A DNA stretch of 64,000 bases from Pseudomonas libanensis (GTDB lineage Bacteria > Pseudomonadota > Gammaproteobacteria > Pseudomonadales > Pseudomonadaceae). Positions 28,509 through 37,872 of the stretch are shown here, in pieces. The number at the start of each line of letters is the position of its first letter. The first letter of the stretch is position 1. A program made the translations under genes and the position numbers. The stretch covers positions 186,001 through 250,000 of the forward strand of contig NZ_JYLH01000001.1 of assembly GCF_001439685.1 (NCBI RefSeq). Reading direction: 5' to 3'. The notes under the pieces were generated by a model, which made no database searches, had not been told where the DNA came from, and was given only the letters and a program-made list of their open reading frames with translations.

Positions 28509-28881
28509 GCTATTTTCCGACTTCGGTGTTTGTCACGCCGATTGTCACGAGGGGAAATACCGCAAAGCCTTGTACGAGTTGGGCTGCAGCAGCGGTAGGA
28601 GCGCCCGTCTCTTTCCGGAAGAAAGAGACGGGCGCAGGTTGGCGCAGTGAAATGGCCAAGCGGATAGATTGCTGCAGGGCAGCTATGAAAGGGGATGAGT
28701 TGCCGCAGGGGCACACTGGTAAAAGTAGGCATCCATCACATCGCTGTGACCGCGAGCCGCCGGACGCTAATCGCGCTTTGGGTAAACCACCATGGTGTGG
28801 CGTAGCCTTAAAGGTTCTGGCTACCAGGGTTGCTCTCAACGACAGCGCTTTGCCCGCTCTTTTCTACGCCGGTCTGATCAC
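28509..28881. other. Gene-free stretch with a perfect 15-bp palindromic hairpin
   Basis: No convincing coding sequence. At 28601-28635 GCGCCCGTCTCTTTC and its exact complement are separated by CGGAA, giving a very stable cruciform or RNA hairpin. No T-run follows on either strand, so it is not a standard terminator. The bases from 28094 to 28445, between the RNA copy and the GGGGTCAGA repeat, also hold no recognised gene. Confidence 0.55.
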
Positions 28882-29808
28882 TCAACCCCGCAGTTTCAGC
28901 TCCCTCACCCGTTTGATCACAAACTGTTCAAACAGAGGGTGCTCAGTCACCACATCGAACATCTCATATTTTGTGAATGCCCGGATAACGGCTCCGCAAA
29001 TTTCCGCCTCGTCGAGCGCTCTGTTTTTGCCGTAAGCAGCAGCAAGAATGCCGTTCATGTTTTGCAAATAACCCTGCATGCCAGTGTCATTCAGGATTTG
29101 GTTGAAGACTTCCCGCCACGGCCTTTTGTCTACTTCCCGTATGTCGCGGCCGATGAAGGTCCAGCTCATATAAAACTGGCCGTCTATTTCAAAGCTTTCG
29201 AAACGACAATCTGTCTGAAAGGTTTCGCTGCTGACTTCGGCGTTTCGTTCTGGAGGATACGGCGCCGTTTGGGATCTTCGCCTGCTGAGAACTCTGGATG
29301 CGCTGTCCACTTGCACGCAAATCACAGGCTGCGGGAGCGGGCGTAATATTTTATTGAATGTTGCTTCTTTGGATGCCCCGGCCTGGGTAAGGACCGAGCG
29401 GAAATAGTGCTCCACACTGGATGCGGCTTTGAATGCTTCAAGCAACCAGTCAGATGGCATCAACAGCTCTGCGGCGAAGCGATTGGCTTCGGTCTCCATT
29501 TGGCTGTAGGCAGCATCCACTTCACGATTCTCCAGGTGGGAGACGATTGTGCCGGTGTGCCATGGGATAACTACGTGCCCGATTTCATGGGCCAGCGTAA
29601 ATTTTCGGCGGGTAGCAGGTGCGCTTGAGTTGATCAGGATGCGAGGCTTGGTTGCAGCACCAATACCAATGGTGATTCCGTCCACGCCGAACGGCAGTTC
29701 AAGGTATTCAAGCTCTCCATAGGCAGAGGCTAGCTGTTCCAGATCGTAAGGCGGTGTCAGCTTGCGGATAGCCAGGACGCGACTGGCCATTTTTTCTTCT
29801 GGGGTCAC
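28882..29808 (-). CDS. ImmA/IrrE-family metallopeptidase
   Basis: 308 residues. Zinc motif HEIGH at residues 74-78 and a third ligand in METEANRFAAELLMP, the ImmA/IrrE signature. The C-terminal 150 residues have no recognised domain (FESFEIDGQFYMSWTFIGRD is a strong strand-rich block). Family members cleave repressors or antitoxins to switch genes on. The GTG start overlaps the stop of the 103-residue gene (TAGTG), so the two are coupled. No XRE repressor is adjacent, unlike most ImmA pairs; the natural substrate candidate is the 103-residue protein. Confidence 0.85.
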   Translation of the reverse strand: MTPEEKMASRVLAIRKLTPPYDLEQLASAYGELEYLELPFGVDGITIGIGAATKPRILINSSAPATRRKFTLAHEIGHVVIPWHTGTIVSHLENREVDAAYSQMETEANRFAAELLMPSDWLLEAFKAASSVEHYFRSVLTQAGASKEATFNKILRPLPQPVICVQVDSASRVLSRRRSQTAPYPPERNAEVSSETFQTDCRFESFEIDGQFYMSWTFIGRDIREVDKRPWREVFNQILNDTGMQGYLQNMNGILAAAYGKNRALDEAEICGAVIRAFTKYEMFDVVTEHPLFEQFVIKRVRELKLRG

Positions 29809-30119
29809 TAGATCTTGCCCACACTGCGTAGCCAGGCTTCGACTTTGGTCGCTTCAGCGACCGATCGTGCGCGCGCAGCAATCGCAAATTTGTCTTGATC
29901 GAGTTGGTCCTTAAGAGAGGTGCCGTACTTGTGGGCAGTCAATACAAAAGGTAAGACAGACGGGGTGGTTGACCACAGTTGGTACTCTTCCCACTTCATG
30001 CCCAGGTATTCATGCAGTTGCATGTCGGCACCTTGACGACCCTCGTGCCAGTCCTCGACGAATTGGTCGATCTCTTCTTCCAGCACATCGCCTTTAAGGC
30101 AAAGCTCTACAAAATTCAT
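29808..30119 (-). CDS. Putative antitoxin/immunity partner of the E3-type ribonuclease
   Basis: 103 residues, acidic N-terminal half (VLEEEIDQFVEDWHEG) then MQLHEYLGMKWEEYQLWSTT, a helix-rich block that I recall from small proteins paired with accessory toxins. It is not like the colicin E3 immunity protein in sequence. Position between the ribonuclease (9 bases upstream) and the ImmA/IrrE gene (one-base overlap) suggests it neutralises the ribonuclease and may be the protease substrate. The function is inferred from context only. Confidence 0.6.
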   Translation of the reverse strand: MNFVELCLKGDVLEEEIDQFVEDWHEGRQGADMQLHEYLGMKWEEYQLWSTTPSVLPFVLTAHKYGTSLKDQLDQDKFAIAARARSVAEATKVEAWLRSVGKI

Positions 30120-30128
30120 ATGAACCTC

Positions 30129-30365
30129 TCAGTTCGGTTTGATTCTTCGTCCGCGGACGGCAGGTTTCAAAGCAAGCCCGGTTTCAGGGCAGACCGAACC
30201 CAGGTGAAAGCCACGTCGGTCGAAGACTTCAAACTCGCCGTGAAGCGAATCCCATGAGTAGTATCGTTGCTCTACGGCATCAAAGTAATACTTACGGCCA
30301 CCCTCTACATACGCGACTCTGAAACCGCTGACAATAGAAGGATCAGGCCTAGGTTTGCCACCCAT
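30129..30365 (-). CDS. Stand-alone colicin E3-type 16S rRNA ribonuclease domain
   Basis: 78 residues from the ATG at 30365 (AAGGGA seven bases upstream). The core GGRKYYFDAVEQRYYSWDSL then HGEFEVFDRRGFHLGSVCPE and TGLALKPAVRGRRIKPN aligns by eye with the C-terminal cytotoxic domain of colicin E3/pyocin S6 (GRKIYEWDSQHGELEGY, HLGSFDPKTG, LKGPDPKRNIKKY). The catalytic Asp, His and Glu of E3 correspond to Asp39, His42 and Glu46. In colicins this domain cuts 16S rRNA between A1493 and G1494. Here there is no translocation or receptor domain and no signal peptide, so it acts inside the cell that makes it. First gene of a three-gene unit. Confidence 0.8.
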   Translation of the reverse strand: MGGKPRPDPSIVSGFRVAYVEGGRKYYFDAVEQRYYSWDSLHGEFEVFDRRGFHLGSVCPETGLALKPAVRGRRIKPN

Positions 30366-30524
30366 CCAAGGTTCCCTTAATCCTGAAAACTGGTCTTGGC
30401 GTTTTCGCCGAGGAGGGGCGGGACTATACCGTAGCTGGATTGGCATGGGCCGCAGGCTGGAGCGCGGATTCGTTTCAAGAAATCGCAAGCTCCAGGTGAG
30501 GGGGGCCAGGGCATCGCCAAAACG

Positions 30525-30552
30525 AAAAAACCCGCCAGAAGGCGGGTTTTTT
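30525..30552 (-). terminator. Terminator of tRNA-Thr
   Basis: AAAAAACCCGCC / GGCGGGTTTTTT, symmetrical, on the 3' side of the tRNA. It also separates the tRNA from the ribonuclease operon. Confidence 0.85.
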
Positions 30553-30595
30553 CGGGGGTTTCAGAGATTTTGAAAGCCTTCTCTGGAACCTTGGA

Positions 30596-30671
<76 letters not shown>

Positions 30672-30685
30672 GTGTTAGGGCGACG

Positions 30686-30713
30686 ATTATAGCGATTGGA
30701 AAGCTTCTGTAAA
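30686..30713 (-). promoter_or_regulatory. Promoter of tRNA-Thr
   Basis: On the minus strand TTTACA, 16 bases, TATAAT, ending 15 bases before the mature tRNA. Confidence 0.75.
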
Positions 30714-31190
30714 CCCCTGAATTCTGACTATTTTTGCAGAAGGAGAGGTTTTCTTCGAATGACGGGTTTTCCTGCTCCCTTGAGCGTCAATTCCTATCCC
30801 CGCAATCCACGGTGAATTTCATCTATTCCATCACCCTGCGTCTGCTTTTTGGAGTCGATGTAGGCCATGTATGCGTGCATTCACCACGCCGCAGCCTGGC
30901 TGTCTCGCGCAGCTTTACGGTGGCTGAAAAGGCCCAAAAAACATCGCATAAATTACGCTTTATACGCTTACCCCAAATGCTTATGCACAATCGGCAGGTA
31001 GATAACGTGATGACGCAGCCGTTTTGTGACCGCGTTCTATACGCGCCGCAACTGCCTGTTTTGCGTGCGTTTTATTTTGTGAACAAAAAATGACCAGTGA
31101 CGATTTTGGCCTGTAACGCAGATAGCTACTGGCTTGGTAAAGATTTCATCAACAGAGTTATCCACAGGGGTGTGTGGGAAATTTCGCCCC
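30714..31190. other. Intergenic region without recognised gene
   Basis: 477 bases. A 119-codon plus-strand frame crosses it, but it lacks a ribosome site and resembles nothing known. A DnaA-box-like TTATCCACA at 31159-31167 is isolated. Confidence 0.5.
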
Positions 31191-32378
31191 TTAATCGCGC
31201 TCGGCGAGCACCATCAAGTTGCGCGGTGTCAGCGCTGTTTCACAGAAGCTGCCGACCTCGACGTTGTAGTCTCGCTCTTTCAGAAACAATGCCCGATCGA
31301 GCACCAGCCACATTTCCAGCGGGCGTCGAAACAGGCCTCTTACCAGCTCCAGGTTTCGCACCTCGGCCAAGCGGCGCCAGCCGTGTACCTCCAGCGCCGC
31401 CCAGTCCTGTTTGCCTGTGGATAAACCCTTGAGGCTTGCCAGCTCCTGGCAGTAGTCGGCGAAAGGTTTATCCAGCCAGATGGCGGGCAGGGATGGCGCT
31501 GGCAGGTATTCGTCGCAACCGCGCAGTTGGCGTTGCAGTCGGTCAAAACCCAGGCGTCGGGCCATGGACGTATCCCGTTGCTGGCGCACGCGGTTGCCGG
31601 CGGTGACGGTCTCGCTCAGGGGCAGGCCTAGATCTTCAATGGATAGTTGCAGTCGGGATGCGCGCCCGGCAGCGGACAACGCCTGATAGTGATCGGCGTT
31701 GATGCGGTTGTAGCAGCAGGGCGCCAGTGCCAGTTGTTTGCAGCCGGCAGAGCTGGCCAGTTGCAGCAGGCGTACGTGCAAATCGCCGCAGGCGTGCAGG
31801 GCGACCGGTGTGTGTGCGGGGTCGATCGCCATATCCGTCATCACGTCCTGCAGGCGATGGGTGACGGGTAAGCGGTGGTGATCACTCAAGGCTTGGCCGG
31901 ATGCGACCAGGGCTGGGTCGTATTCCAGGCAGGTCAGGCGTTGGTCGGGCTGCAGCAGGCGGCGGCCTAGATGGCCTTTGCCGGCGCACCAGTCCAGCCA
32001 ATGGGTGGGCGTTTCGGCAAAGTTCAGCGCGGCGCCGAAGGCTTCGATCTGTTGCCACTTGCGGCCAGGTACGTCGACATTCAGGCGGTGACGAGCGGGT
32101 TCAAGGGCGTGCGTGGGTAATTTATCCACAGCACTGAGGTGTAACGCTTGCGCGGCCAGCTGTGGAAAAGGTGCAGGCGCAGGCAGGTCGTGGGGGTGGT
32201 TGTGACTGGCTTCGGCTTCGGCCAGCGAGCGCTGGCGCAGCCATTGGGACAGCGCCGGGTGTTCGGTTTCCCAGGGTAAGTGCAGATGGGTGAAGGGTCG
32301 TGGTCGCCACAGCCCTTGGTGTTCGATCAGGAACCTATCCAGCGCCTTGAAGCGTGCCTCAGCGTCCTTGGCACGCAT
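31191..32378 (-). CDS. SAM-dependent methyltransferase
   Basis: 395 residues from MRAKDAEARFKALDRF at 32378; an ATG at 32414 would add 12 residues. The Rossmann SAM motif is HWLDWCAGKGHLGRRLL and the later ALAPCCYNRINADHYQALS carries a conserved PCC block of the methyltransferase-32 family (glutathione S-transferase C-terminal-domain-associated type). Substrate unknown. It overlaps the end of the permease gene upstream by 20 bases and so may be co-transcribed with the transporter. Confidence 0.75.
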   Translation of the reverse strand: MRAKDAEARFKALDRFLIEHQGLWRPRPFTHLHLPWETEHPALSQWLRQRSLAEAEASHNHPHDLPAPAPFPQLAAQALHLSAVDKLPTHALEPARHRLNVDVPGRKWQQIEAFGAALNFAETPTHWLDWCAGKGHLGRRLLQPDQRLTCLEYDPALVASGQALSDHHRLPVTHRLQDVMTDMAIDPAHTPVALHACGDLHVRLLQLASSAGCKQLALAPCCYNRINADHYQALSAAGRASRLQLSIEDLGLPLSETVTAGNRVRQQRDTSMARRLGFDRLQRQLRGCDEYLPAPSLPAIWLDKPFADYCQELASLKGLSTGKQDWAALEVHGWRRLAEVRNLELVRGLFRRPLEMWLVLDRALFLKERDYNVEVGSFCETALTPRNLMVLAERD

Positions 32379-33090
32379 CGACGCGCAGCCATTTTTCCAG
32401 CAGTTTGAAACCACGTACGAGGATGTAGGCCATCAGCAGGTAGAACAACCCGGCCGCGAAGAAGATCTCTACCGGCAGGTAGGTGCGGGCGATGATGGTC
32501 CGCGCCATGCCGGTCAGCTCCAGCAGGGTCACGGTACTGGCCAGGGCGCTGGCCTTGAGCATCAGGATCACCTCGTTGCTGTAGGCCGGCAGGCCGATGC
32601 GCGAGGCGCGGGGCAGGATGATGTAGAACAGCGTCTTGGGCTTGGACATGCCCAGGGCGCGCGCCGCTTCGATTTCACCTGGCGGGATGGCCTGGATAGC
32701 ACCGCGCAGGATTTCGGCGATATAAGCGGCGGTGTGCAGGGTCATGGTGACGGTGGCGCACCAGAACGGATCGCGCAGGTACGGCCACATAAAGCTATTG
32801 CGCACCGCATCGAACTGCGCCAGGCCGTAATAAACCAGGAACAACTGCACCAGCAGCGGCGTGCCACGGAAGAAGAAGATGTAGCCGTAGGGCAGGGCGC
32901 TCACGTACCAGCGGCGCGACGAGCGGGCGATGCCGAGCGGGATCGCCAGCAGCAGGCCTGCGACCACGGCGATGGCCACCAACTCCAGGGTCAGGGTCGC
33001 GCCCTGGGCCAGTTTGGGCAGCCACTTGATGATCACGGCCCAGTTCAGGCCCAGGTCGAAGTGCGATAGCCAGCTGTAGTCGCCGCTCAT
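32359..33090 (-). CDS. Amino-acid ABC transporter permease, HisM-like
   Basis: 243 residues, about five membrane segments, with the EAA loop AALGMSK-type block (GEIEAARALGMSKPKTLFYIILP) that contacts the ATPase. The pair of permeases with a HisJ-like binding protein marks the polar amino-acid uptake family for basic amino acids or histidine. Overlaps its partner permease by four bases. Confidence 0.88.
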   Translation of the reverse strand: MSGDYSWLSHFDLGLNWAVIIKWLPKLAQGATLTLELVAIAVVAGLLLAIPLGIARSSRRWYVSALPYGYIFFFRGTPLLVQLFLVYYGLAQFDAVRNSFMWPYLRDPFWCATVTMTLHTAAYIAEILRGAIQAIPPGEIEAARALGMSKPKTLFYIILPRASRIGLPAYSNEVILMLKASALASTVTLLELTGMARTIIARTYLPVEIFFAAGLFYLLMAYILVRGFKLLEKWLRVDACQGR

Positions 33091-33782
33091 TGGGTGCTCC
33101 TTGCAAAGCCGCGGGCGGCGCGTTTTTCCAGGAAGTGCATGCTGATCATCGCCAGCACGGTCAGGCCCAGGTACATGAACGCGGCGACCATGAAGAAGGT
33201 GAACGGTTGCTTGGTGACGGTCACGCCGATCTGCGCGTGGCGCATGATTTCTTCAAGGCCGATCACCGACACCAGTGCAGTGTCTTTCATCAAGATCATG
33301 AACAGATTGCCCAGGCCGGGCAGGGCGATGCGCCACATCTGCGGCATGATCAGTCGCGTGAAAATCCGCAGTTTCGACAGCCCCAATGCCACACCGGCTT
33401 CGCGGTGGCCCTTGGGGATGGCGAGGATTGCGCCGCGGAATACTTCCGTGGCGTAGGCGCCAAAGCACAGGCCCAGGGCGATGACCCCGGCGGCAAAGGC
33501 ACTCAAGGACAGGTCGGGGTTACCGAAGAACTCCCCCAGGGCACGCATCAGGTTGACCGTGCCGAAGTAAATCAGCAGCACCCACAACAGCTCGGGAATG
33601 CCACGAACGATGGTCGAATAAGCACCGCCCAGCCATTGTAACGGCTTGTAGGGCGAAGTCTTGGCCAAGGCGCCGGCAAGGCCGAGCACCAGCCCCAGGC
33701 ACAGGGCCGTGAGCGCCAGTTTGACGGTCATCAGCGCGCCAGCGGCGAGCGCCGGGCCGAATCCGTAGAGATCGAAATTCAT
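33087..33782 (-). CDS. Amino-acid ABC transporter permease, HisQ-like
   Basis: 231 residues with five hydrophobic segments and the EAA loop KGHREAGVALGLSKLRIFTRLIMP. It would pair with the HisM-like protein to form the membrane channel. Confidence 0.88.
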   Translation of the reverse strand: MNFDLYGFGPALAAGALMTVKLALTALCLGLVLGLAGALAKTSPYKPLQWLGGAYSTIVRGIPELLWVLLIYFGTVNLMRALGEFFGNPDLSLSAFAAGVIALGLCFGAYATEVFRGAILAIPKGHREAGVALGLSKLRIFTRLIMPQMWRIALPGLGNLFMILMKDTALVSVIGLEEIMRHAQIGVTVTKQPFTFFMVAAFMYLGLTVLAMISMHFLEKRAARGFARSTQ

Positions 33783-33856
33783 GGTGTTTTCATATCGCGG
33801 CAGGCATTGCGAAAAGCCGGCGCGCTCAACCGAGCGCGCCAGGCAGGCCGTTCAGG

Positions 33857-34609
33857 TCATTCGATGCTGAACGGGAAGTACTTGTCGTTGATCTTTTTGT
33901 AGGTGCCGTCTGCCTTGATCTCTGCCAGGGCTTTGTTCAGGCGCTCGCGCAGCGGGTCGCCTTTGCGTACGGCGATACCGATCTTGTCGCTTTCTACTAC
34001 CGGGTCGCCTTTGAACTCATAGGCCGAACCGTCTTTGCTTTTGAGCCACTCGTACTGCACGTATTTGTCGGCGAGGATGCCGTCCAGGCGACCGGAGGTC
34101 AGGTCGAGGTAGGCGTTTTCCTGGGTGTCGTAGAGCTTGGCTTCAGTGTCCGGCAGCTTGTCTTCCAGGTAGGTACCGGCCAGCGTTGCACGCTGCGCAC
34201 CAATGACCTTGCCCTTGAGGTAAGCGGCGTCTGTCTTGAAGTCCGCCGTGGCTTTTGGTGCGATGAATTGCAGCTTGTTGGAGTAGTACGGGTCGGTGAA
34301 GTCGACGGCCTGCTTGCGTTCATCGGTGATCGACAGCGACGACACCAGGAAGTCGAACTTCTTGGCGTTCAGGGCCGGGATGATGCCGTCCCAGTCGGAC
34401 ACGTACACTTCGCACTTCTCGACTTTCATCTTGGCGCATAAGGCGTCGCCGATGTCTTTGTCAAAGCCCACGACATTGCCGCTGGCGTCTTTATTGTTGA
34501 ACGGCGGGTAAGCCGCTTCGATCCCCATTTTCAAGGTTTCTGCCATGGCCGTGGCGCTGAACGCCATCGAGACGGCCGCAGCCAGAAGGAATTTTTTATA
34601 GTTCTGCAT
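33857..34609 (-). CDS. Periplasmic amino-acid-binding protein, HisJ/ArgT-like
   Basis: 250 residues from MQNYKKFLLAAAVSMAFSAT with signal peptidase site after AMA. The solute-binding signature FDKDIGDALCAKMKVEKCEV is near the N terminus and the mature protein has the type 3 binding-protein fold (LKMGIEAAYPPFNNKDASGN). The sequence is close to lysine/arginine/ornithine and histidine binders; the exact ligand is not readable. Confidence 0.88.
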   Translation of the reverse strand: MQNYKKFLLAAAVSMAFSATAMAETLKMGIEAAYPPFNNKDASGNVVGFDKDIGDALCAKMKVEKCEVYVSDWDGIIPALNAKKFDFLVSSLSITDERKQAVDFTDPYYSNKLQFIAPKATADFKTDAAYLKGKVIGAQRATLAGTYLEDKLPDTEAKLYDTQENAYLDLTSGRLDGILADKYVQYEWLKSKDGSAYEFKGDPVVESDKIGIAVRKGDPLRERLNKALAEIKADGTYKKINDKYFPFSIE

Positions 34610-34622
34610 GCATGTTGCTCCG

Positions 34623-35396
34623 TTAGCGGTTGCTGGACATGAATTGTTTGCAGCGCGCCGAAAGCGGGTTTTCAAACACCTGCTGTGGCGATCCTTGCTC
34701 TTCTACCAGACCCTGGTGCAGGAACACCACTTCGCTGGACACCTGGCGGGCAAAGCCCATTTCATGGGTGACCAGCAACATGGTGCGGCCTTCTTCGGCC
34801 AGTGCGCGGATCACATTAAGTACTTCCTGAACCATTTCCGGGTCAAGGGCCGAGGTGGGCTCATCGAACAGGATGACTTTAGGCTGCATGGCCAGGGTGC
34901 GTGCAATCGCCGCCCGCTGCTGCTGGCCGCCGGAGAGTTGGGCGGGGTAGGCGTGGCGCTTGTCGCCGATGCCGACCTTGGCCAGCAGGGCCTCGGCCAC
35001 TTCTATCGCTTCGGCCTTGCTTTGGCCGAGCACGCGGCGTGGCGCCTCGATGATGTTGTCGAGGATGCTCATGTGCGGCCACAGGTTAAAGTTTTGAAAC
35101 ACAAAACCGATTTCGCTGCGCAGGCGGTTGATCTGCTTGCCGTCGGCGGCCATCAGCTCGCCATTTTTCGCGGCCTTGAGCTTGAGCTCTTCGCCGGCCA
35201 CCAGGATCTGGCCCTGATGCGGGTTCTCCAGCAGGTTGATACAACGCAGGAAGGTGGACTTGCCGGAACCGGAAGAACCCAGGATCGAGATCACGTCGCC
35301 GTCGCGTGCGGTCAGCGAGATACCCTTGAGTACCTCCAGCTCACCATAGCGTTTATGCAAGTTGCGGATTTCAAGCGCGGGCGTGGCCTCGGCCAT
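34623..35396 (-). CDS. Amino-acid ABC transporter ATP-binding protein, HisP-like
   Basis: 257 residues: Walker [11 protein letters not shown]-loop [12 protein letters not shown], signature [14 protein letters not shown], Walker [12 protein letters not shown] and switch His in [12 protein letters not shown]. First gene of the order ATPase, binding protein, HisQ, HisM, methyltransferase; P. aeruginosa aot has a different order with the ATPase last. Confidence 0.92.
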   Translation of the reverse strand: MAEATPALEIRNLHKRYGELEVLKGISLTARDGDVISILGSSGSGKSTFLRCINLLENPHQGQILVAGEELKLKAAKNGELMAADGKQINRLRSEIGFVFQNFNLWPHMSILDNIIEAPRRVLGQSKAEAIEVAEALLAKVGIGDKRHAYPAQLSGGQQQRAAIARTLAMQPKVILFDEPTSALDPEMVQEVLNVIRALAEEGRTMLLVTHEMGFARQVSSEVVFLHQGLVEEQGSPQQVFENPLSARCKQFMSSNR

Positions 35397-35950
35397 GTGC
35401 GGTCCTCATTGTGTTCGTTGCGATCTTCGCTGTTGGGCCGCCTTCCTGGCGAGGCGCCAAGCTAGCATAGCGTTTGGATGACAGCCAACAGCGCTGCGGA
35501 CGGTTAACCGGTGGTCTGCGGCAGGGTGTCGCATCGGCACAGTAGCGTGTCGCGCCATCAACAACCGAACAGCCGTTTGAACCGGAAAAACCACAGGCTT
35601 CGCGTAAAAAAGGGCGCGATGGTGCCAGCTTTGGCCGGGTGTTGGAAGGGTTAACCGGGCAAACGGTGCATATCAGCCCCTATATGGAGCGTCACGTACT
35701 TTTTGTGTGTGTTTTTGGTGCGCCTGTTCGCCTCGGATGTGGGTCGCACGGTAACGCTATAGCGGAATGCCATTGTTCTCAAAGACTTGCGATGACTGTT
35801 GAATTGTCCTACAGGCCGCGTCAATTGCGGTTTTGTAACATTTTGGCGCAAATCTTGCGTAAAAAATAAAGAACGCCCTGTTGGTTTCTTTTCACGAGAA
35901 AGGCAGCAGCCGGGCGAACCGTTTTCGCAATTCCTCGCAAAGGTGTGTCA
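35397..35950. other. Divergent intergenic region between the ABC operon and gabP
   Basis: 554 bases without a gene. It must hold both promoters. T-rich tracts (TTTTTGTGTGTGTTTTTGG near 35700) and an A/T-rich stretch before gabP are visible; no operator or riboswitch was recognised. Confidence 0.5.
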
Positions 35951-37342
35951 ATGAGTAGTACGCAAAGCTCCAATGACCTCGAACAGGGGCTCAAACCGCG
36001 TCACGTCACCATGCTGTCGATTGCTGGCGTGATCGGTGCCGGTTTGTTTGTCGGCTCCGGCCATGCGATTGCTGCCGCTGGCCCGGCTGTGCTGTTGGCC
36101 TACGCGGCCGCCGGTACGCTGGTGGTGTTAGTGATGCGGATGCTGGCCGAGATGGCCGTTGCGTCACCGGATACGGGTTCGTTCTCTACTTATGCCGACC
36201 GCGCAATCGGCCACTGGGCCGGTTTTACCATCGGTTGGTTGTACTGGTGGTTCTGGGTACTGGTGATTCCGTTGGAGGCCAACGCGGCGGCGACCATCCT
36301 GCATGCCTGGTTCCCCGATGTGGCGATCTGGGCCTTTACCCTGATCATTACGCTGCTGCTGACCGCGACCAATCTGTTCAGCGTGAAGAACTACGGTGAG
36401 TTCGAGTTCTGGTTTGCGTTGATCAAAGTCGTGGCGATCATAGGCTTTGTGATCCTCGGCCTGGCAGCGATTTTCGGCTTCTTGCCCACCAGCCAGGTCA
36501 GCGGTGTGTCGCACCTGTTCGACACCCAGGGCTTTATGCCCAACGGCATGGGCGCGGTCTTGGCGGCGATCCTGACCACCATGTTCTCCTTCATGGGCAC
36601 CGAGATCGTCACCATCGCCGCAGCGGAATCGAAGAACCCCGGCCAGCAGATCACCAAGGCTACCAACTCGGTGATCTGGCGGATTGGTTTGTTCTACCTG
36701 CTGTCGATCTTCATCGTGGTGTCCCTGGTGCCATGGAACGATCCGACCCTGGCTGCCGTAGGTTCCTATCAGACCGTGCTGGAGCGCATGGGCATCCCGA
36801 ATGCCAAGCTGATCGTCGATCTGGTGGTGCTGGTTGCCGTGACCAGCTGCCTCAACTCGGCGCTGTACACCGCGTCGCGCATGCTGTTCTCCCTGGGCCG
36901 TCGTGGTGACGCACCGGCCGTGGCCAAGCGTACCAACAAGAGCGGCACGCCTTACTGGGCGGTGTTGCTGTCTACCGGCGCTGCGTTCCTGGCGGTGTTC
37001 GCAAACTACGTCGCCCCGGCGGCGGTGTTCGAGTTCCTACTGGCCAGCTCCGGCGCCATTGCCTTGCTGGTGTACCTGGTGATTGCTGTGTCGCAACTGC
37101 GCATGCGCCAGAAGCGCACGGCGGCGGGCGAGAAGATCGTGTTCAAGATGTGGCTGTTCCCTGGCCTGACCTACGCGGTGATGGTGTTTATCGTCGGCAC
37201 CTTGACCATCATGCTGTTCCAGGAAGCGCACCGGGTCGAGATCATCGCGACGGGGATCTTGAGCTTGCTGGTGGTGCTGGCGGGGTTGTTTGTTGCCAGC
37301 CGTCGCAAGGCTCAACGGGTGGGCGCTGCGGCCCTTAACTGA
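35951..37342 (+). CDS. gabP: GABA permease, APC superfamily
   Basis: 463 residues, twelve predicted membrane helices. The N terminus LKPRHVTMLSIAGVIGAGLF is the amino-acid permease signature, and SFMGTEIVTIAAAESKNPGQ marks the AAT/GabP branch. ATG at 35951 is used (AAAGG seven bases before), rather than GTG at 35945. It imports 4-aminobutyrate by proton symport; closely related permeases for other amino acids cannot be excluded. Confidence 0.82.
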   Translation: MSSTQSSNDLEQGLKPRHVTMLSIAGVIGAGLFVGSGHAIAAAGPAVLLAYAAAGTLVVLVMRMLAEMAVASPDTGSFSTYADRAIGHWAGFTIGWLYWWFWVLVIPLEANAAATILHAWFPDVAIWAFTLIITLLLTATNLFSVKNYGEFEFWFALIKVVAIIGFVILGLAAIFGFLPTSQVSGVSHLFDTQGFMPNGMGAVLAAILTTMFSFMGTEIVTIAAAESKNPGQQITKATNSVIWRIGLFYLLSIFIVVSLVPWNDPTLAAVGSYQTVLERMGIPNAKLIVDLVVLVAVTSCLNSALYTASRMLFSLGRRGDAPAVAKRTNKSGTPYWAVLLSTGAAFLAVFANYVAPAAVFEFLLASSGAIALLVYLVIAVSQLRMRQKRTAAGEKIVFKMWLFPGLTYAVMVFIVGTLTIMLFQEAHRVEIIATGILSLLVVLAGLFVASRRKAQRVGAAALN

Positions 37343-37355
37343 CGCGATACTAGGT

Positions 37356-37450
37356 AAATGTGGGAGGGGGCTTGCCCCCGATAGCGGTGGATCAGCTACA
37401 TATAAGCTGGCTGATACTCTGCAATCGGGGGCAAGCCCCCTCCCACATTT
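37356..37450. repeat. REP pair
   Basis: AAATGTGGGAGGGGGCTTGC and its mirror GCAAGCCCCCTCCCACATTT with about 50 bases between, between convergent genes. Confidence 0.85.
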
Positions 37451-37458
37451 TGTATGTG

Positions 37459-37872
37459 TCAGTCTGTTGAGGCTGTCAGCGCCTGGGATGCTGCTACGTA
37501 GTCTGCCTGGAACTGCGGCGATTCGATCCACGCCAGCGCAGCGGCTTCGTCATCGCTATCGGTGGCCCACTGCCGATACTCGATCAGCGCCGCCAGGATA
37601 AAGTCGGTCGCTTCCTCTTCGCCTTCCTGCTCCAGCACCAGCGCCAGCAGCGGGTGTGCCAGGAATACCGCGCACAGTGCCTGCTGGCTGGTCTCGCCTG
37701 CGGTGCGCATCTCGACAAACAGTTCGGTCAAGTCCACAGACTCAAGATCGATGCGGCTGTCGTCGCCGGCGAACGCATCCGGCTTGGCCGCGACGGCACG
37801 CTGGGTGCGGTTTTGCTTGGCCTTGGTCTTTGCCCGCTGGGCGCGTTTTTGCTGCTTGTTCGGCGAGGCCAT
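37459..37872 (-). CDS. Conserved Pseudomonas hypothetical protein
   Basis: 137 residues from MASPNKQQKRAQRAKTKAKQ. A highly basic first 28 residues precede an acidic helical body (SRIDLESVDLTELFVEMRTA and so on). The basic head could bind nucleic acid. No family function known to me. Confidence 0.65.
   Translation of the reverse strand: MASPNKQQKRAQRAKTKAKQNRTQRAVAAKPDAFAGDDSRIDLESVDLTELFVEMRTAGETSQQALCAVFLAHPLLALVLEQEGEEEATDFILAALIEYRQWATDSDDEAAALAWIESPQFQADYVAASQALTASTD

Noticed and set aside
30734..31093. 119-codon frame between tRNA-Thr and the methyltransferase gene
   Set aside because: No ribosome site, atypical composition and no known domain.
31159..31167. DnaA box (TTATCCACA) as sign of a replication origin
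   Set aside because: A single isolated copy, with others scattered inside genes (for example in the helicase and methyltransferase genes); no cluster, no dnaA or dnaN nearby.
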